A model generated the notes under the pieces. It was not told the origin of the DNA, did no database searches, and saw only the letters and a program-made list of their open reading frames with translations. Position numbers and translations under genes: made by a program. A DNA stretch of 64,000 nt. Origin: Acaudatibacter sp963835495 (lineage in GTDB: Bacteria > Pseudomonadota > Alphaproteobacteria > Caulobacterales > Caulobacteraceae). Positions 44,946 through 53,872 of the stretch are shown one piece after another (position 1 is the stretch's first letter; each line of letters begins with the position of its first letter). The stretch spans positions 1,426,001 through 1,490,000 of the forward strand of contig CAWIFQ010000003.1 in the NCBI GenBank assembly GCA_963835495.1. The letters are read 5' to 3'.

Positions 44946-45449
44946 TTGATCCGTACGACGTCGCTGTTCGGCCTTGCCACCGCTCTGGCGCTCGCCCTCG
45001 CCGGCTGCGGGCCCTCCGGCGGATCGGCGACCAACACCACGGCGGCGACGACCCCGCCGGCGCCCGCGCCCACCCTGACCGACGCCCAGAAGAAGGCGCT
45101 GGTCGCGCAGCTGCCCGCCGCCTACCAGGCCGCGGATCTCTCCAACGGCGAGGCCAAGTTCGCGCTCTGCCGCTCGTGCCACACCACCGCGCAGGGCGGC
45201 GATGACATGACCGGGCCGAACCTCTGGGGCATTTACGGGCGCAAGGCCGGCTCGAAGGCCAGCTTCACCTACTCGGACGACCTGAAGAACGCCGGTTGGA
45301 TCTGGGACGCCGACCGCATCGACAAGTGGATCACCAACCCCAGGGCCGTGCTCCCCGGCACCAAGATGACCTTCATCGGCATGCCCGACGCGAACGACCG
45401 CCGCGACGTAGTGGCCTTCCTGAAGGTGCAGACGAGTCCGGCGCCTTAG
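44946..45449 (+). CDS. c-type cytochrome lipoprotein
   Basis: 167 residues from TTG 44946, preceded by CGAGGAGACC. Lipobox in LALALAGCG (Cys about 22), so anchored to a membrane and facing the periplasm. Haem motif is ALCRSCHTTAQGG (CxxCH), with a probable axial Met in GTKMTFIGMPDAND, the arrangement of cytochrome c2/c552. It could serve as an electron carrier to a terminal oxidase. Small stand-alone gene following arfB by 61 bases. Confidence 0.92.
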   Translation: MIRTTSLFGLATALALALAGCGPSGGSATNTTAATTPPAPAPTLTDAQKKALVAQLPAAYQAADLSNGEAKFALCRSCHTTAQGGDDMTGPNLWGIYGRKAGSKASFTYSDDLKNAGWIWDADRIDKWITNPRAVLPGTKMTFIGMPDANDRRDVVAFLKVQTSPAP

Positions 45450-45470
45450 TCTTGGCGTCGTAACCCCTCA

Positions 45471-45487
45471 CTCTCCCTTTGGGAGAG
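45471..45487. terminator. short hairpin after the cytochrome gene
   Basis: CTCTCCC-TTT-GGGAGAG, a perfect 7-bp stem between convergent genes, with no T-run. Similar in type to the hairpin at 21858-21880. Perhaps a weak terminator or mRNA end stabiliser. Confidence 0.45.
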
Positions 45488-45495
45488 GTGAATAC

Positions 45496-46269
45496 CTAAG
45501 CGTCGTAACCCGGGCTCTCGCGTTCCAGCAGCCGCAGGGCGCCCGGCCAGGCGAGACCGCCGCCGACGCCGCGGGAAGTCTGGCCCTTCACTTCGGCGAC
45601 GGCCGGCGCCGGCGAGAGCAGCACGTTGTCGCGGCCGGCCGAGAGCGCCATCACCTGCATCTTGCAGGCGCGCTCCAGGTAGAACATCCCGGTCCAGCAG
45701 TCGGCGGCGGTCGCGCCCACCGACAGGGTGCCGTGATTGCGCAGCAGCATCAGCGTGTTGTCGGGGCCGAGGTCCTTCACCAGCCGCTCGCGCTCGTCGA
45801 GGTTAAGCGCGATGCCTTCGTAGTCGTGATAGGACAGCCTCGGCAGCACGATCAGCGAGTGCTGCGTCAGCGGCAGCAGCCCTTCCTTCTGGGCGGCGAC
45901 GGCCGCGCCCTGGTCGGTGTGCAGGTGCATCACGAAGTGGGCGTCCTCGCGGTTCATGTGCACCGCCGAGTGGATGGTGAATCCCGCCGCGTTCACGAAG
46001 TAGGGCGTCTCCTGCAGGATGTTGCCCTCGGTGTCGATCTTCACCAGCGCCGAGGCGGTCATCTCGCCGAACCAGACGCCGTAGGGATTGATCAGGAAGT
46101 GGTGCTCGGGCCCCGGCACGCGGGCCGAGATGTGGGTGTAGATCATGTCGTCCCAGCCGTAGAGCGCCACCAGCCGGTAGAGCGCCGCGAGCTCGACCCG
46201 CGCCTGCCACTCTTCCTCCGACACCTTGCCCTTCAGCGAGACCGAACCCGCCAGCGAACCATCAGCCAT
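45496..46269 (-). CDS. class II aldolase/adducin family protein
   Basis: 257 residues from ATG 46269 (MADGSLAGSVSLKGKVSEEE); the much longer open frame upstream overlaps the DUF2336 gene and is a shadow. Family signatures are YGWDDMIYTHISARVPGPEH, HFVMHLHTDQGAAVAAQKE (zinc His pair) and LMLLRNHGTLSVGATAADCW. Proteins of this size and type include fuculose-phosphate-type aldolases and adducin-like proteins. The catalytic Glu region is present. Substrate unknown. Single minus-strand gene. Confidence 0.87.
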   Translation of the reverse strand: MADGSLAGSVSLKGKVSEEEWQARVELAALYRLVALYGWDDMIYTHISARVPGPEHHFLINPYGVWFGEMTASALVKIDTEGNILQETPYFVNAAGFTIHSAVHMNREDAHFVMHLHTDQGAAVAAQKEGLLPLTQHSLIVLPRLSYHDYEGIALNLDERERLVKDLGPDNTLMLLRNHGTLSVGATAADCWTGMFYLERACKMQVMALSAGRDNVLLSPAPAVAEVKGQTSRGVGGGLAWPGALRLLERESPGYDA

Positions 46270-46428
46270 GGAGCCTCTCTCCCGATCAGAAATCCGGTTT
46301 GCGCGAAGACTCGGCCTTCGCGCGGTCTGCGTCAAGCGCGCCCGGCTGAACTGAATTTCGCCTAAGCCTGTTCTTAACCTAGCCTCTGTAACTATTTGGT
46401 CCGAGAGCCGCCGACACGAAGGACGCGC

Positions 46429-47514
46429 GTGGAATTCCTGGTTGAAGCCAAGCCGTTGCTGACGCTCGCGCGCAGCCGCGATCCGGGTGATCGCGAGCGG
46501 CTGCTGGCGCGGCTGGTCGACATCTGCGAAGCCGGCGCCGAGACCGATGCCGCGGCCCAGGCGGCCGCCGAGATCGAGGCGGTGTTCCTGGCCCTGGTCG
46601 CCGAGGCCGAGCGCGACATCCGCGCCCGCCTTGCCGAGCGGCTGGCCCGCGCCGAATGGGCGCCGCGACGCCTGATCGAGACCCTCGCCAACGACGAGAT
46701 CGAAGTCGCCCGGCCCGTCATCGCCGCCAGTCCGCTGCTGAAGGACGAGGCGCTGATCCGGCTGATCACCGAGGCGACGTTGGCGCACCGGGTCGAGGTG
46801 GCGCAGCGGCCACGCCTCTCGGCGGCGGTGGTCGAGGCGGCCCTGGACAAGGCCGAGCCGGCGGTGCTCACCGCGCTGGCCGGCAACACGACGGCCGAGA
46901 TCAACGAGCCCTGCATGGCGCGCATGGTCGAATACGCCAAGACCATCACCGCGATGGGCGGGCCGCTCTCGATGCACCCGCGGCTCAGCGGCGAACTGGC
47001 CACCGCGCTCTATCTGTGGGTCGGACAGTCGCTGCGCCGGGCGATCGTCGACCGCTTCGACGTCGACGTCGCCGCCCTCGACGCGTCGCTGGCGGCGTCG
47101 ATGTCCGACGGCAAGGCGCGACCGAAACGCAGCGGCCCCGACACTTCGCAGATCAAGCTGGTGGAAAAGCTGGCCGCCGCCGACCAGCTGAAGCCCGGCT
47201 ATCTGCTGCGGGTGCTGAAGGAGCATCAGCTGGGCCTGTTCGAGGCCGCGCTGGCCAAGCTCGGCGGATTCCATGTCGAGGAAGTGCACCGGGCAGTGAT
47301 GAGCCCCGACCGGCCGGAGCTGGTCGCGCTGGCGCTGGCCGCGATCGGCCTCGACCGCAGCGTCTTTCCGACCATCCTCGAGCTGGTCCGCCAGTGCAAC
47401 GATGGGCTGCCCGGCGGCGGCTCCGAAGGCGCCCGCCGCGCCGTCAGCGCGTTTGGTCCGTTCTCGGCCGATATCGCCGCCAGCGCCTTCCGCCAGGCCG
47501 TTTCCACGGTTTGA
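46429..47514 (+). CDS. DUF2336 domain-containing protein (first copy)
   Basis: 361 residues from GTG 46429 (VEFLVEAKPLLTLARSRD), with AAGGA 7 bases upstream. The N-terminal half is a stack of short amphipathic helices like a HEAT-type array (RARLAERLARAEWAPRRLIE, EVARPVIAASPLLKDEALIR, LAHRVEVAQRPRLSAAVVEA). This is the DUF2336 pattern, an alphaproteobacterial family of unknown function often found with two-component genes. No enzyme residues stand out. The nadK gene starts 33 bases downstream. Confidence 0.82.
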   Translation: MEFLVEAKPLLTLARSRDPGDRERLLARLVDICEAGAETDAAAQAAAEIEAVFLALVAEAERDIRARLAERLARAEWAPRRLIETLANDEIEVARPVIAASPLLKDEALIRLITEATLAHRVEVAQRPRLSAAVVEAALDKAEPAVLTALAGNTTAEINEPCMARMVEYAKTITAMGGPLSMHPRLSGELATALYLWVGQSLRRAIVDRFDVDVAALDASLAASMSDGKARPKRSGPDTSQIKLVEKLAAADQLKPGYLLRVLKEHQLGLFEAALAKLGGFHVEEVHRAVMSPDRPELVALALAAIGLDRSVFPTILELVRQCNDGLPGGGSEGARRAVSAFGPFSADIAASAFRQAVSTV

Positions 47515-47547
47515 CAAACACCTGTCGCCAAGGCCTTTGCTGCGGGC

Positions 47548-48312
47548 ATGGCCCCTCGCCTCGCCTTCCTCGCGGCTGACCGCCCCGAAGCCAACGCCGC
47601 CCGCGACGCGCTGGTTCGCCGCTACGGCGAAGCGCCGGAGGAAGAGGCCGACGTGGTCGTGGCGCTAGGGGGCGACGGCTTCATGCTGGAGACCCTGCAC
47701 CGCAACCTGCCCAGCCGCCGCCCGGTCTACGGCATGAACCGCGGTTCGGTCGGCTTTCTGATGAACAACTACGACGAGGCAGGCCTGCTGGAGCGCATCG
47801 CCGCGGCGGAGCAGGCCGTGATCCATCCGCTGATGATGCGCGCCCGCGATGCAGCCGGGGCGCTACACGAGGCCATCGCGATCAACGAGGTGTCGCTGCT
47901 GCGCCAGACCTACCAGACCGCCAAGCTACGCATCCTGATCGACGACAAGGTGCGCATGGCCGAGCTGATCTGCGATGGCGTGCTGGTCTCGACGCCAGCC
48001 GGATCGACCGCCTACAACCTGTCGGTCCATGGCCCCATCATCCCCCTCAGCGGCCAGGTGCTAGCGCTAACGCCGATCAGCGCGTTTCGGCCGCGACGCT
48101 GGCGCGGGGCGCTTTTGTCGCACAAGGACAAGGTCACGTTCGAGATCCTCGAGCCGGAGAAACGTCCGGTCAGCGCGGTGGCCGACAACGTCGAAGTTCG
48201 CGATGTAATTCAAGTGGATGTCGCGGAGGACCGGTCCGTCAGCCTGACCGTCCTGTTCGACGCCGGCCGCAGTCTCGAGGAGCGGGTCCTGGCCGAGCAG
48301 TTCACCGTCTGA
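47548..48312 (+). CDS. nadK: NAD kinase
   Basis: Phosphorylates NAD+ to NADP+ with ATP or polyphosphate. 254 residues. The GGDG motif is in VVVALGGDGFMLETLHRNLP, with the NMG-like GMNRGSVGFLMNNYDE, the ATP-binding AINEVSLLRQTYQTAKLRI and CDGVLVSTPAGSTAYNLSVH. Complete and essential in most bacteria. Start ATG 47548. Same strand as the upstream DUF2336 and downstream Hpt genes. Confidence 0.96.
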   Translation: MAPRLAFLAADRPEANAARDALVRRYGEAPEEEADVVVALGGDGFMLETLHRNLPSRRPVYGMNRGSVGFLMNNYDEAGLLERIAAAEQAVIHPLMMRARDAAGALHEAIAINEVSLLRQTYQTAKLRILIDDKVRMAELICDGVLVSTPAGSTAYNLSVHGPIIPLSGQVLALTPISAFRPRRWRGALLSHKDKVTFEILEPEKRPVSAVADNVEVRDVIQVDVAEDRSVSLTVLFDAGRSLEERVLAEQFTV

Positions 48313-48388
48313 TCCGCGCTAAATCACGGACCGTTAAGCCTTTTCCCATACCGTGTTTAGGCTAATCGGCGCGTGGGAGACATCTGCG

Positions 48389-48871
48389 GTGAGCGAGAAC
48401 AATCCGGGCCAGATGATCCAGGTCCCCAACACCTTGCGTCTCAAGGTCGGCGGCCGTCTCGGGGCCATCGATCCCGCGGCGATCGCCAAGGCGGAGGCGG
48501 CGCTGAAGAGCCTGTCCGGCAATTTCGCGGAGTGGCTGGCCGACGAGGTCGCCAAACTCGAAGCCGCCCGCCAGCGCATCAAGACCGAAGGCCTGACCCC
48601 TGAAGCCTCGGAAAACCTCTATCTGCGCGGCCACGACCTGAAGGGCCTCGGCGCCACTTACGAGTATCCGCTCGTCACCCGCATCGCCGGTTCGCTGTGC
48701 AAGCTGATCGACGAGCCCAGCAAGCGCGCCTCGGCGCCGATGATCCTGGTCGACGCGCACATCGACGCCATCAAGGCCGCCGTCAAAGGCGGCATCCAGA
48801 CCGACACCCATCCCCTCGGCTCCGCATTGGTCACCGAGCTGGAACAGCAGGTGAAGGACTTCGCCGGCTAA
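48389..48871 (+). CDS. Hpt (histidine phosphotransfer) domain protein
   Basis: 160 residues from GTG 48389, with GGGAGA 8 bases upstream; a longer start at 48353 is possible. The phosphorylatable His is in LYLRGHDLKGLGATYEYPLV (HDLKG), the Hpt signature, in a four-helix bundle. Upstream residues 15-75 form a helical extension (AAIAKAEAALKSLSGNFAEW). It lies 76 bases after nadK. Such proteins relay phosphoryl groups from hybrid kinases to response regulators; the partners here are unknown, though a hybrid kinase lies 5 kb away. Confidence 0.85.
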   Translation: MSENNPGQMIQVPNTLRLKVGGRLGAIDPAAIAKAEAALKSLSGNFAEWLADEVAKLEAARQRIKTEGLTPEASENLYLRGHDLKGLGATYEYPLVTRIAGSLCKLIDEPSKRASAPMILVDAHIDAIKAAVKGGIQTDTHPLGSALVTELEQQVKDFAG

Positions 48872-48888
48872 CGCTAGCCGCGCGAAAC

Positions 48889-49671
48889 CTAGGTCACCCG
48901 CGACATCGGTTCGAAGACCGCCCCATAGCCGGCGTCCGGCGGCAGGATCAGCACGCGCTCGCCGTTTCGCTCGCCCACCTTCGGCTCGACGGTGACCAGT
49001 TCGCGGGCCCTGGCCCGATGCATCGCGTCTTCGGCGTTCTTCGCCTCGCCCAGCAGCTGCAGGTTCATGCGGGTCGGGAAGATCACCGTGCGCTGGCCAA
49101 GTTCGCCCAGCCGCAGCGCTTCGGACGGCTCGATCCACTCCGCATCCACCGTCTCCGAGCCGTCGCAGACAGCCAGCTGCTCTTCCGGCGCCTTGGCGAC
49201 GTAGAACCAGGTGTCGAAGCGGCGCGGCATGATGTTCGGCGTGATCCAGCGCGCGAAGACGGTCAGCGCCTCGAGGTCCAGATAGAGATCGAGTTCGACG
49301 ATCAGGTCGATGAACTCGCGGCGATCCTTGCCGACGTCCTCGCGCGCCGCCGTCGCGCGCTCGTCGCCGCGGAACGGTGCGCCCCCGAGGTGCCGCGCCA
49401 GCAGGATGCCGGCCTCCTCATAGGCCTCGCGGATCGCGGCGATGCGCAGCGCCCGTTTGTGCGGCAGGGAATCGCCCCAGCCCAGGCAGCGCTCTTCCCA
49501 GCGCCAGTCGTCATCGCCGGCGTGCGTCTTGCCGCCGGGAAACACCAGCGCGCCGGCGGCGAAGTCGATCTGGTGATGGCGCTTGACCATCAGCACTTCG
49601 AAGGTGGGCTCGTCGCGCAGCATCAGGATGGTCGCGGCGGGCAGGATGGGGACGGCGGGCTTGTCGGTCAT
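48889..49671 (-). CDS. Nudix hydrolase with long insertion in the Nudix box
   Basis: 260 residues. The Nudix box is split: GGKTHAGDDDW supplies the Gly and Asp half, and about 30 residues later AAIREAYEEAGILLARH gives the REUxEExGU helix. This spacing matches the long CoA/diphosphoinositol-type Nudix group (NUDT7/19-like). The family hydrolyses nucleoside diphosphates linked to another moiety; CoA-diphosphatase is possible. Convergent with the Hpt gene with an 17-base gap. Confidence 0.85.
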   Translation of the reverse strand: MTDKPAVPILPAATILMLRDEPTFEVLMVKRHHQIDFAAGALVFPGGKTHAGDDDWRWEERCLGWGDSLPHKRALRIAAIREAYEEAGILLARHLGGAPFRGDERATAAREDVGKDRREFIDLIVELDLYLDLEALTVFARWITPNIMPRRFDTWFYVAKAPEEQLAVCDGSETVDAEWIEPSEALRLGELGQRTVIFPTRMNLQLLGEAKNAEDAMHRARARELVTVEPKVGERNGERVLILPPDAGYGAVFEPMSRVT

Positions 49672-49719
49672 GCCGCGAGCTTAGACCCCTGACGCTAGGG
49701 CGGCAAAGCCGCCAGCGCC

Positions 49720-50868
49720 TCAGATATCGCGGTCGCGGTGCACGTCGTGGGTGACCAGGCCGCTTTCTGGCATCGCCAGCCAGTGCTTGTGGCCGAGGCT
49801 GTGCTTGGTGTCCTCGTGCCCGCTCAGACGATGCTCGCGCATCGACGTGCCCGAAAACTCGTAGTCCTTCGCCGCGCCCTCATAGTCCTGCTGCTGGTAG
49901 ATCAGCTGGACGATGCTGTGGCATGGCAGGTTGGCGAGCTTGTCGCGCATGGCCCGCTCCTCCTCGGTGAGGTCGGCGTCCGGCACCTTCACCAGCGCGC
50001 TATAAGCCCGCTTCTTCCATCGCTGCAGGCGCTGGAAACTGTCGGTGATCTGTCGGGTGCGGGACGAGTACATGATGTCCTTCTGCCGGCTCATCACGTC
50101 CTGGATCGTGCGCGGCAGCGGACCGCGGGCGCTGAACAGGTCGACCTGGAACACCAGGGCGTTGACGTCGTCGTCCTGCGCCAGCAGGTGCGCGAGGGGC
50201 GTGTTGGAGACCAAGCCGCCGTCCCAATAGAAGTCGGTGCCGATCTTCACGGTCTGGAACGCCGGCGGCAGGGCGCCGGAGGCCATGATGTGCTCCGGCT
50301 CGATCACGGTGGTGGCGTTGTCGAAGAAAACGAAATTGCCGGAGCGCACGTTCACCGCTCCGACCGAGAAGCGGCAGACACCGGAGTTGAGCAGGTCGAA
50401 ATCGACGAACTCGAGCAAGGTCTCGCGCAGCGGGCTATTGTCGTAGTAGCTCGTCGCCGCTCTGGCGCCGGCCGGGGCAAGCCAGGGATTGACCGGATGC
50501 GGCGCGAAGAAGCCTGGCTGGCCCATCAGCGTCGTCATCATCGAACTCGTCATGTTGCGCGCCTGGCGGAAAACGTCGCCGTCGGGCGTATGCAACCAGA
50601 CCTTGCGCTCGGTGATCCGCTCCCAGAACGCGATCAGGCGCTCGAGGCGCCGCTCGGGCGGGTTGCCGGCGATCAGCGCAGCGTTGACCGCGCCGATCGA
50701 GACGCCCGACACCCAGTCCGGCTCGACGCCTGCTTCGTGCAGCGCCTCGTAGACGCCTACTTGGTAGGCGCCGAGCGCCCCGCCGCCTTGCAGAACCAGG
50801 GCGACGCGGCCGCAGCCGTCGGGGCGCCAGCCAAGAGAAGCGGCGGTGTTTGGAAGCGATCCGTCCAT
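49720..50868 (-). CDS. patatin-like phospholipase, DUF3734 type
   Basis: 382 residues from MDGSLPNTAASLGWRPDGCG. The Ser-Asp dyad is visible: oxyanion GGGALGAYQVGVYEAL, nucleophile GVSIGAVNAALIAG, and Asp in YWDGGLVSNTPLAHLL. The C-terminal DUF3734 half contains the IYQQQDYEGAAKDYEFSGTS segment. It is divergent from the 3-hydroxybutyrate dehydrogenase gene with 148 bases between starts. In several alphaproteobacteria this pair acts in polyhydroxybutyrate use, so a role in PHB or lipid mobilisation is plausible. Confidence 0.88.
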   Translation of the reverse strand: MDGSLPNTAASLGWRPDGCGRVALVLQGGGALGAYQVGVYEALHEAGVEPDWVSGVSIGAVNAALIAGNPPERRLERLIAFWERITERKVWLHTPDGDVFRQARNMTSSMMTTLMGQPGFFAPHPVNPWLAPAGARAATSYYDNSPLRETLLEFVDFDLLNSGVCRFSVGAVNVRSGNFVFFDNATTVIEPEHIMASGALPPAFQTVKIGTDFYWDGGLVSNTPLAHLLAQDDDVNALVFQVDLFSARGPLPRTIQDVMSRQKDIMYSSRTRQITDSFQRLQRWKKRAYSALVKVPDADLTEEERAMRDKLANLPCHSIVQLIYQQQDYEGAAKDYEFSGTSMREHRLSGHEDTKHSLGHKHWLAMPESGLVTHDVHRDRDI

Positions 50869-51016
50869 GTGCCTACTGTAAAGAGCCTCTCCGCGATGGC
50901 CTTGTGACATGCCCAGGCAAAGGCCAAGATGTCATTAATACTTCACCCCTGCGTCGAAGAGCGTCGCCGTATTGTGCGGCGACGGCGGATACGTTTTGCC
51001 TGTCAGGAGGATTGCT

Positions 51017-51799
51017 GTGCTGAAAGATAAGGTCGCGCTGGTCACCGGGTCGACGAGCGGCATCGGTCTGGCGATCGCCAGGGCCCTCGCCAAGGAAGGC
51101 GCGAACGTCGTCATCAACGGTTTCGGCGACGCCGCCGCGATCGAGAAGGAGCGCGCCGGCATCGAGGCCGACTTCGGCGTGAAGGCGCTCTATTCGGGCG
51201 CCGACATGACCAAGGGCGCCGAGATCGCCGCCATGGTCGCCGAGGCGGAAAAGTCGCTCGGCAGCGTCGACATCCTGGTCAACAACGCCGGCATCCAGTT
51301 CGTCTCGCCGATCGAGGAGTTCCCGGTCGAGAAGTGGGACCAGATCATCGCGATCAACCTCTCGGCCGCCTTCCACGCCATTCGCGCGGCATTCCCGGGC
51401 ATGAAGGCCAGGAAATGGGGCCGGATCATCAGCACCGCGTCGGCGCACGCTCTGGTCGCCTCGCCGTTCAAGTCGGCCTACGTCGCCGCCAAGCACGGCA
51501 TCGCCGGGCTCACCAAGACCGTTGCGCTGGAGGGCGCCACCTTCGGCATCACCGCCAACGCCATCTGCCCCGGCTACGTCTGGACCCCGCTGGTGGAGAA
51601 GCAGATTCCTGACACCATGGAAGCGCGGCACATGACCCGCGAACAGGTCATCAACGACGTGCTGCTGACCGCCCAGCCGACCAAGCAGTTCGTCACCGTC
51701 GAGGAAGTGGCCGCCTACGCCGTTTTCCTCACCTCCGACGCCGCCAGGTCGATCACCGGCGCGATCCTCTCGATCGACGGCGGCTGGACCGCGGAATAA
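51017..51799 (+). CDS. bdhA: D-3-hydroxybutyrate dehydrogenase
   Basis: 260 residues from GTG 51017 with CAGGAGGA 5 bases upstream. SDR motifs TGSTSGIGLAIARAL, DILVNNAGIQFVSPIEEF, the Ser in ISTASAHALVASPFKSAY, and YVAAKHGIAGL (YxxxK). The C terminus DGGWTAE and the TMEARHMTREQVINDVLLTA loop are typical of 3-hydroxybutyrate dehydrogenase. It oxidises (R)-3-hydroxybutyrate to acetoacetate with NAD+, feeding PHB-derived carbon into central metabolism. Start context and length fit. Confidence 0.93.
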   Translation: MLKDKVALVTGSTSGIGLAIARALAKEGANVVINGFGDAAAIEKERAGIEADFGVKALYSGADMTKGAEIAAMVAEAEKSLGSVDILVNNAGIQFVSPIEEFPVEKWDQIIAINLSAAFHAIRAAFPGMKARKWGRIISTASAHALVASPFKSAYVAAKHGIAGLTKTVALEGATFGITANAICPGYVWTPLVEKQIPDTMEARHMTREQVINDVLLTAQPTKQFVTVEEVAAYAVFLTSDAARSITGAILSIDGGWTAE

Positions 51800-51862
51800 C
51801 GCCGATCTACCAACAGGCGAGCGGCAGGGACTGGGCCGCCCGCTGAGGATCGGAACACACCC

Positions 51863-52549
51863 ATGGCGGCGTCGGAGAACGCCTGGAGCCGCGCGCTCCA
51901 GCCCATAACTTCACGCCCTCACCTGGTGATCGGCGCGCTGGTCGGGGTCCTGGTGTTCGCCTTCACCGGCTCGGTGATCCACAGGATCATGACCCGCGGC
52001 CTCGTGGGCTGGGATTGCGGCGTGCTCGCCTTCGTCGCGCTCTCGCTGAACTCGATGCGCGACAGCGACTACCAGCGCATGCGGGCTCGGGCGATCGCCC
52101 ACGACGAGGGCCGCCATTTCATGCTGGCGCTGGCCATGGTCGCGGCGGCGGCTAGCGTCGCCGCCATCGTCACCGAGCTATCGGGCGCAAAGGGGCGCGA
52201 GCAGTTGCTCGAGGCGTTCAGCGTCGCCCTCACCGCCGGCACGATCGCGCTGTCGTGGTTCTTCGTGCACCTAGTGTTCGCGATCCACTACGCTCACGTC
52301 TACTACCTGGGCGAGGAAGGCGCCGACTCGGCGCACCGCTGCGGCCTCGAGTTTCCCGACGACGAAGAGCCCGACTACTGGGACTTCCTCTATTTCGCCG
52401 TCGGCATCGGCGCCACGTCGCAGACCGCCGACGTCAATATCCGGTCCAAGGAACTTCGCCGCATCGCCACGGCCCACAGCCTGATCTCATTCGCCTTCAA
52501 CACCGCCATCCTGGCGACGATGATCAACCTGGCGGCTGGGCTGTTCTGA
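51863..52549 (+). CDS. DUF1345 family integral membrane protein
   Basis: 228 residues with four hydrophobic segments (LVIGALVGVLVFAFTGSVIH, GWDCGVLAFVALSLNSM, FMLALAMVAAAASVAAIVTE, AGTIALSWFFVHLVFAIHYA). The family signature YYLGEEGADSAHRCGLEFPD and the DYWDFLYFAVGIGATSQTAD run are visible. Function unknown. Cytoplasmic and periplasmic loops are short. A single gene 63 bases after bdhA. Confidence 0.88.
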   Translation: MAASENAWSRALQPITSRPHLVIGALVGVLVFAFTGSVIHRIMTRGLVGWDCGVLAFVALSLNSMRDSDYQRMRARAIAHDEGRHFMLALAMVAAAASVAAIVTELSGAKGREQLLEAFSVALTAGTIALSWFFVHLVFAIHYAHVYYLGEEGADSAHRCGLEFPDDEEPDYWDFLYFAVGIGATSQTADVNIRSKELRRIATAHSLISFAFNTAILATMINLAAGLF

Positions 52550-52559
52550 AGGTTGGCCC

Positions 52560-53708
52560 TCAGGCCGCCTGCAACTCGTCCGCGCCGACCGCTTCCTTCG
52601 TCGAGAGCCGGTCCATCTTGTCGATCAGGTAGTCGACGTCCTCGCGCGACATCGCCTGCGGCTGGCTGAGGAAGCGTTCCAGCATGCGGCGCTGGAACCG
52701 GGCGATGTCGCCATGCTCGCCGTCGAAATCGAGGCTGTGGAACGCATCCACCGCGGCGCGGAACGCCGGCAGGAGGCGCGTGGGCAGCCCGGCCCGCTCG
52801 TAGATCGCCCGCAGGCCAAGCTCGCCGGCGTCGTGGACCATCAGCCAGGTGCGGTGATGCGGCACGCCGGAAAGCTCCGAGAGCCCCCACTCGAAGAAGC
52901 CCATGTGTCCGAACGCCAGCGCCCGCAGCAGCAGCGACGCGGTCAGTCGGTGGCCGCGATGCAGGTGGGCGACAAATCCCGGCAGGTCGGAAGCTCGGGT
53001 CGCCTGTTCGACGAGATCGAGGCTGGCCCGTTCGCGCGTGCCGATCGCCACCGCCAGCGCGGTCTGCGGCGTCGCGCCATGGCCGCTGATCAGGTGCTCG
53101 CGCAGCTCGCCGGTGACCAGCGTCACCAGCCGCTCGCTGACCGAGGCCGGCAGCGCGTTGCGCAGCGCGATCGAGGCGAGAACTGTCTCCGATGCTTCGA
53201 ATCGGTCGATCGCCGTCTGCAGACCGTGCTCGGAGAAGGCGGCGCCCTTGTTCGCGCTGGCGGTCTGCACCGCGTCCGATTCGGCGTGTTCGGCGATGGC
53301 GTCGGTGACCGTTTCGGTGAGCACCGGCCGCTGGGCGACCGCTTTTTGTCGCACCGGGCCGCCGATACGCACGATTTCGGCCAGGTCGTCGTCGCTGAAC
53401 ACAGGCGAGAAGTTGAGCATCGGCACCGAGATGCTTTCGATGTCCCGCGCCAGGCGGTTGGCGACATCGCGCGGCACCAGAGGCGAGGACTTCAGCGTCA
53501 CCGCCAGGGCCCGGCGCACCTGTTCGGCCGCATCGTGCGCCATCAGGCGAAGAATCTGGTGCGCTTCGGCCCGTTCCTCGTCGGAGAGCTCGGCGCGGTC
53601 GATATGGCGGCAGAGGCGGTGCGCGACCATTGCGCGTTCTTCCGGCTCGGTTCCCTTAACCAAGAGGCGGATGTCCGCATCGCTAAGCGCGGCTCTGGTG
53701 GTAGTCAT
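52560..53708 (-). CDS. DUF2336 domain-containing protein (second copy)
   Basis: 382 residues from MTTTRAALSDADIRLLVKGT. The HEAT-like helix stack runs from about residue 15 (EERAMVAHRLCRHIDRAELS, MAHDAAEQVRRALAVTLKSS, VPRDVANRLARDIESISVPM, AEIVRIGGPVRQKAVAQRPV) to about 250. The N-terminal block and IGGPVRQKAVAQRP are more typical of DUF2336 than in the copy at 46429. A C-terminal 130-residue helical part is unique. Start is 165 bases from the divergent hybrid kinase gene, suggesting shared regulation. Confidence 0.85.
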   Translation of the reverse strand: MTTTRAALSDADIRLLVKGTEPEERAMVAHRLCRHIDRAELSDEERAEAHQILRLMAHDAAEQVRRALAVTLKSSPLVPRDVANRLARDIESISVPMLNFSPVFSDDDLAEIVRIGGPVRQKAVAQRPVLTETVTDAIAEHAESDAVQTASANKGAAFSEHGLQTAIDRFEASETVLASIALRNALPASVSERLVTLVTGELREHLISGHGATPQTALAVAIGTRERASLDLVEQATRASDLPGFVAHLHRGHRLTASLLLRALAFGHMGFFEWGLSELSGVPHHRTWLMVHDAGELGLRAIYERAGLPTRLLPAFRAAVDAFHSLDFDGEHGDIARFQRRMLERFLSQPQAMSREDVDYLIDKMDRLSTKEAVGADELQAA

Positions 53709-53872
53709 ACGCCGGTCGGGCTCCCAGCCAGGTCGATGGAGGATTCGCCCCTGATTACACGCCCCTAAGCTTAACGCTTGGTTCGAGCCGTCATGCCTCG
53801 TTAAGGCTGAATCGTAACCAGGGCACAACCGTCGCCCCGCTAGGCTGGCCGCCGTTCGCTAGGATCGGTCCG

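Noticed and set aside
45496..47517. 673-codon minus-strand frame as a single large protein
   Set aside because: Only the part from 46269 down is aldolase-like; the remainder is antisense to the DUF2336 gene and has no pattern.
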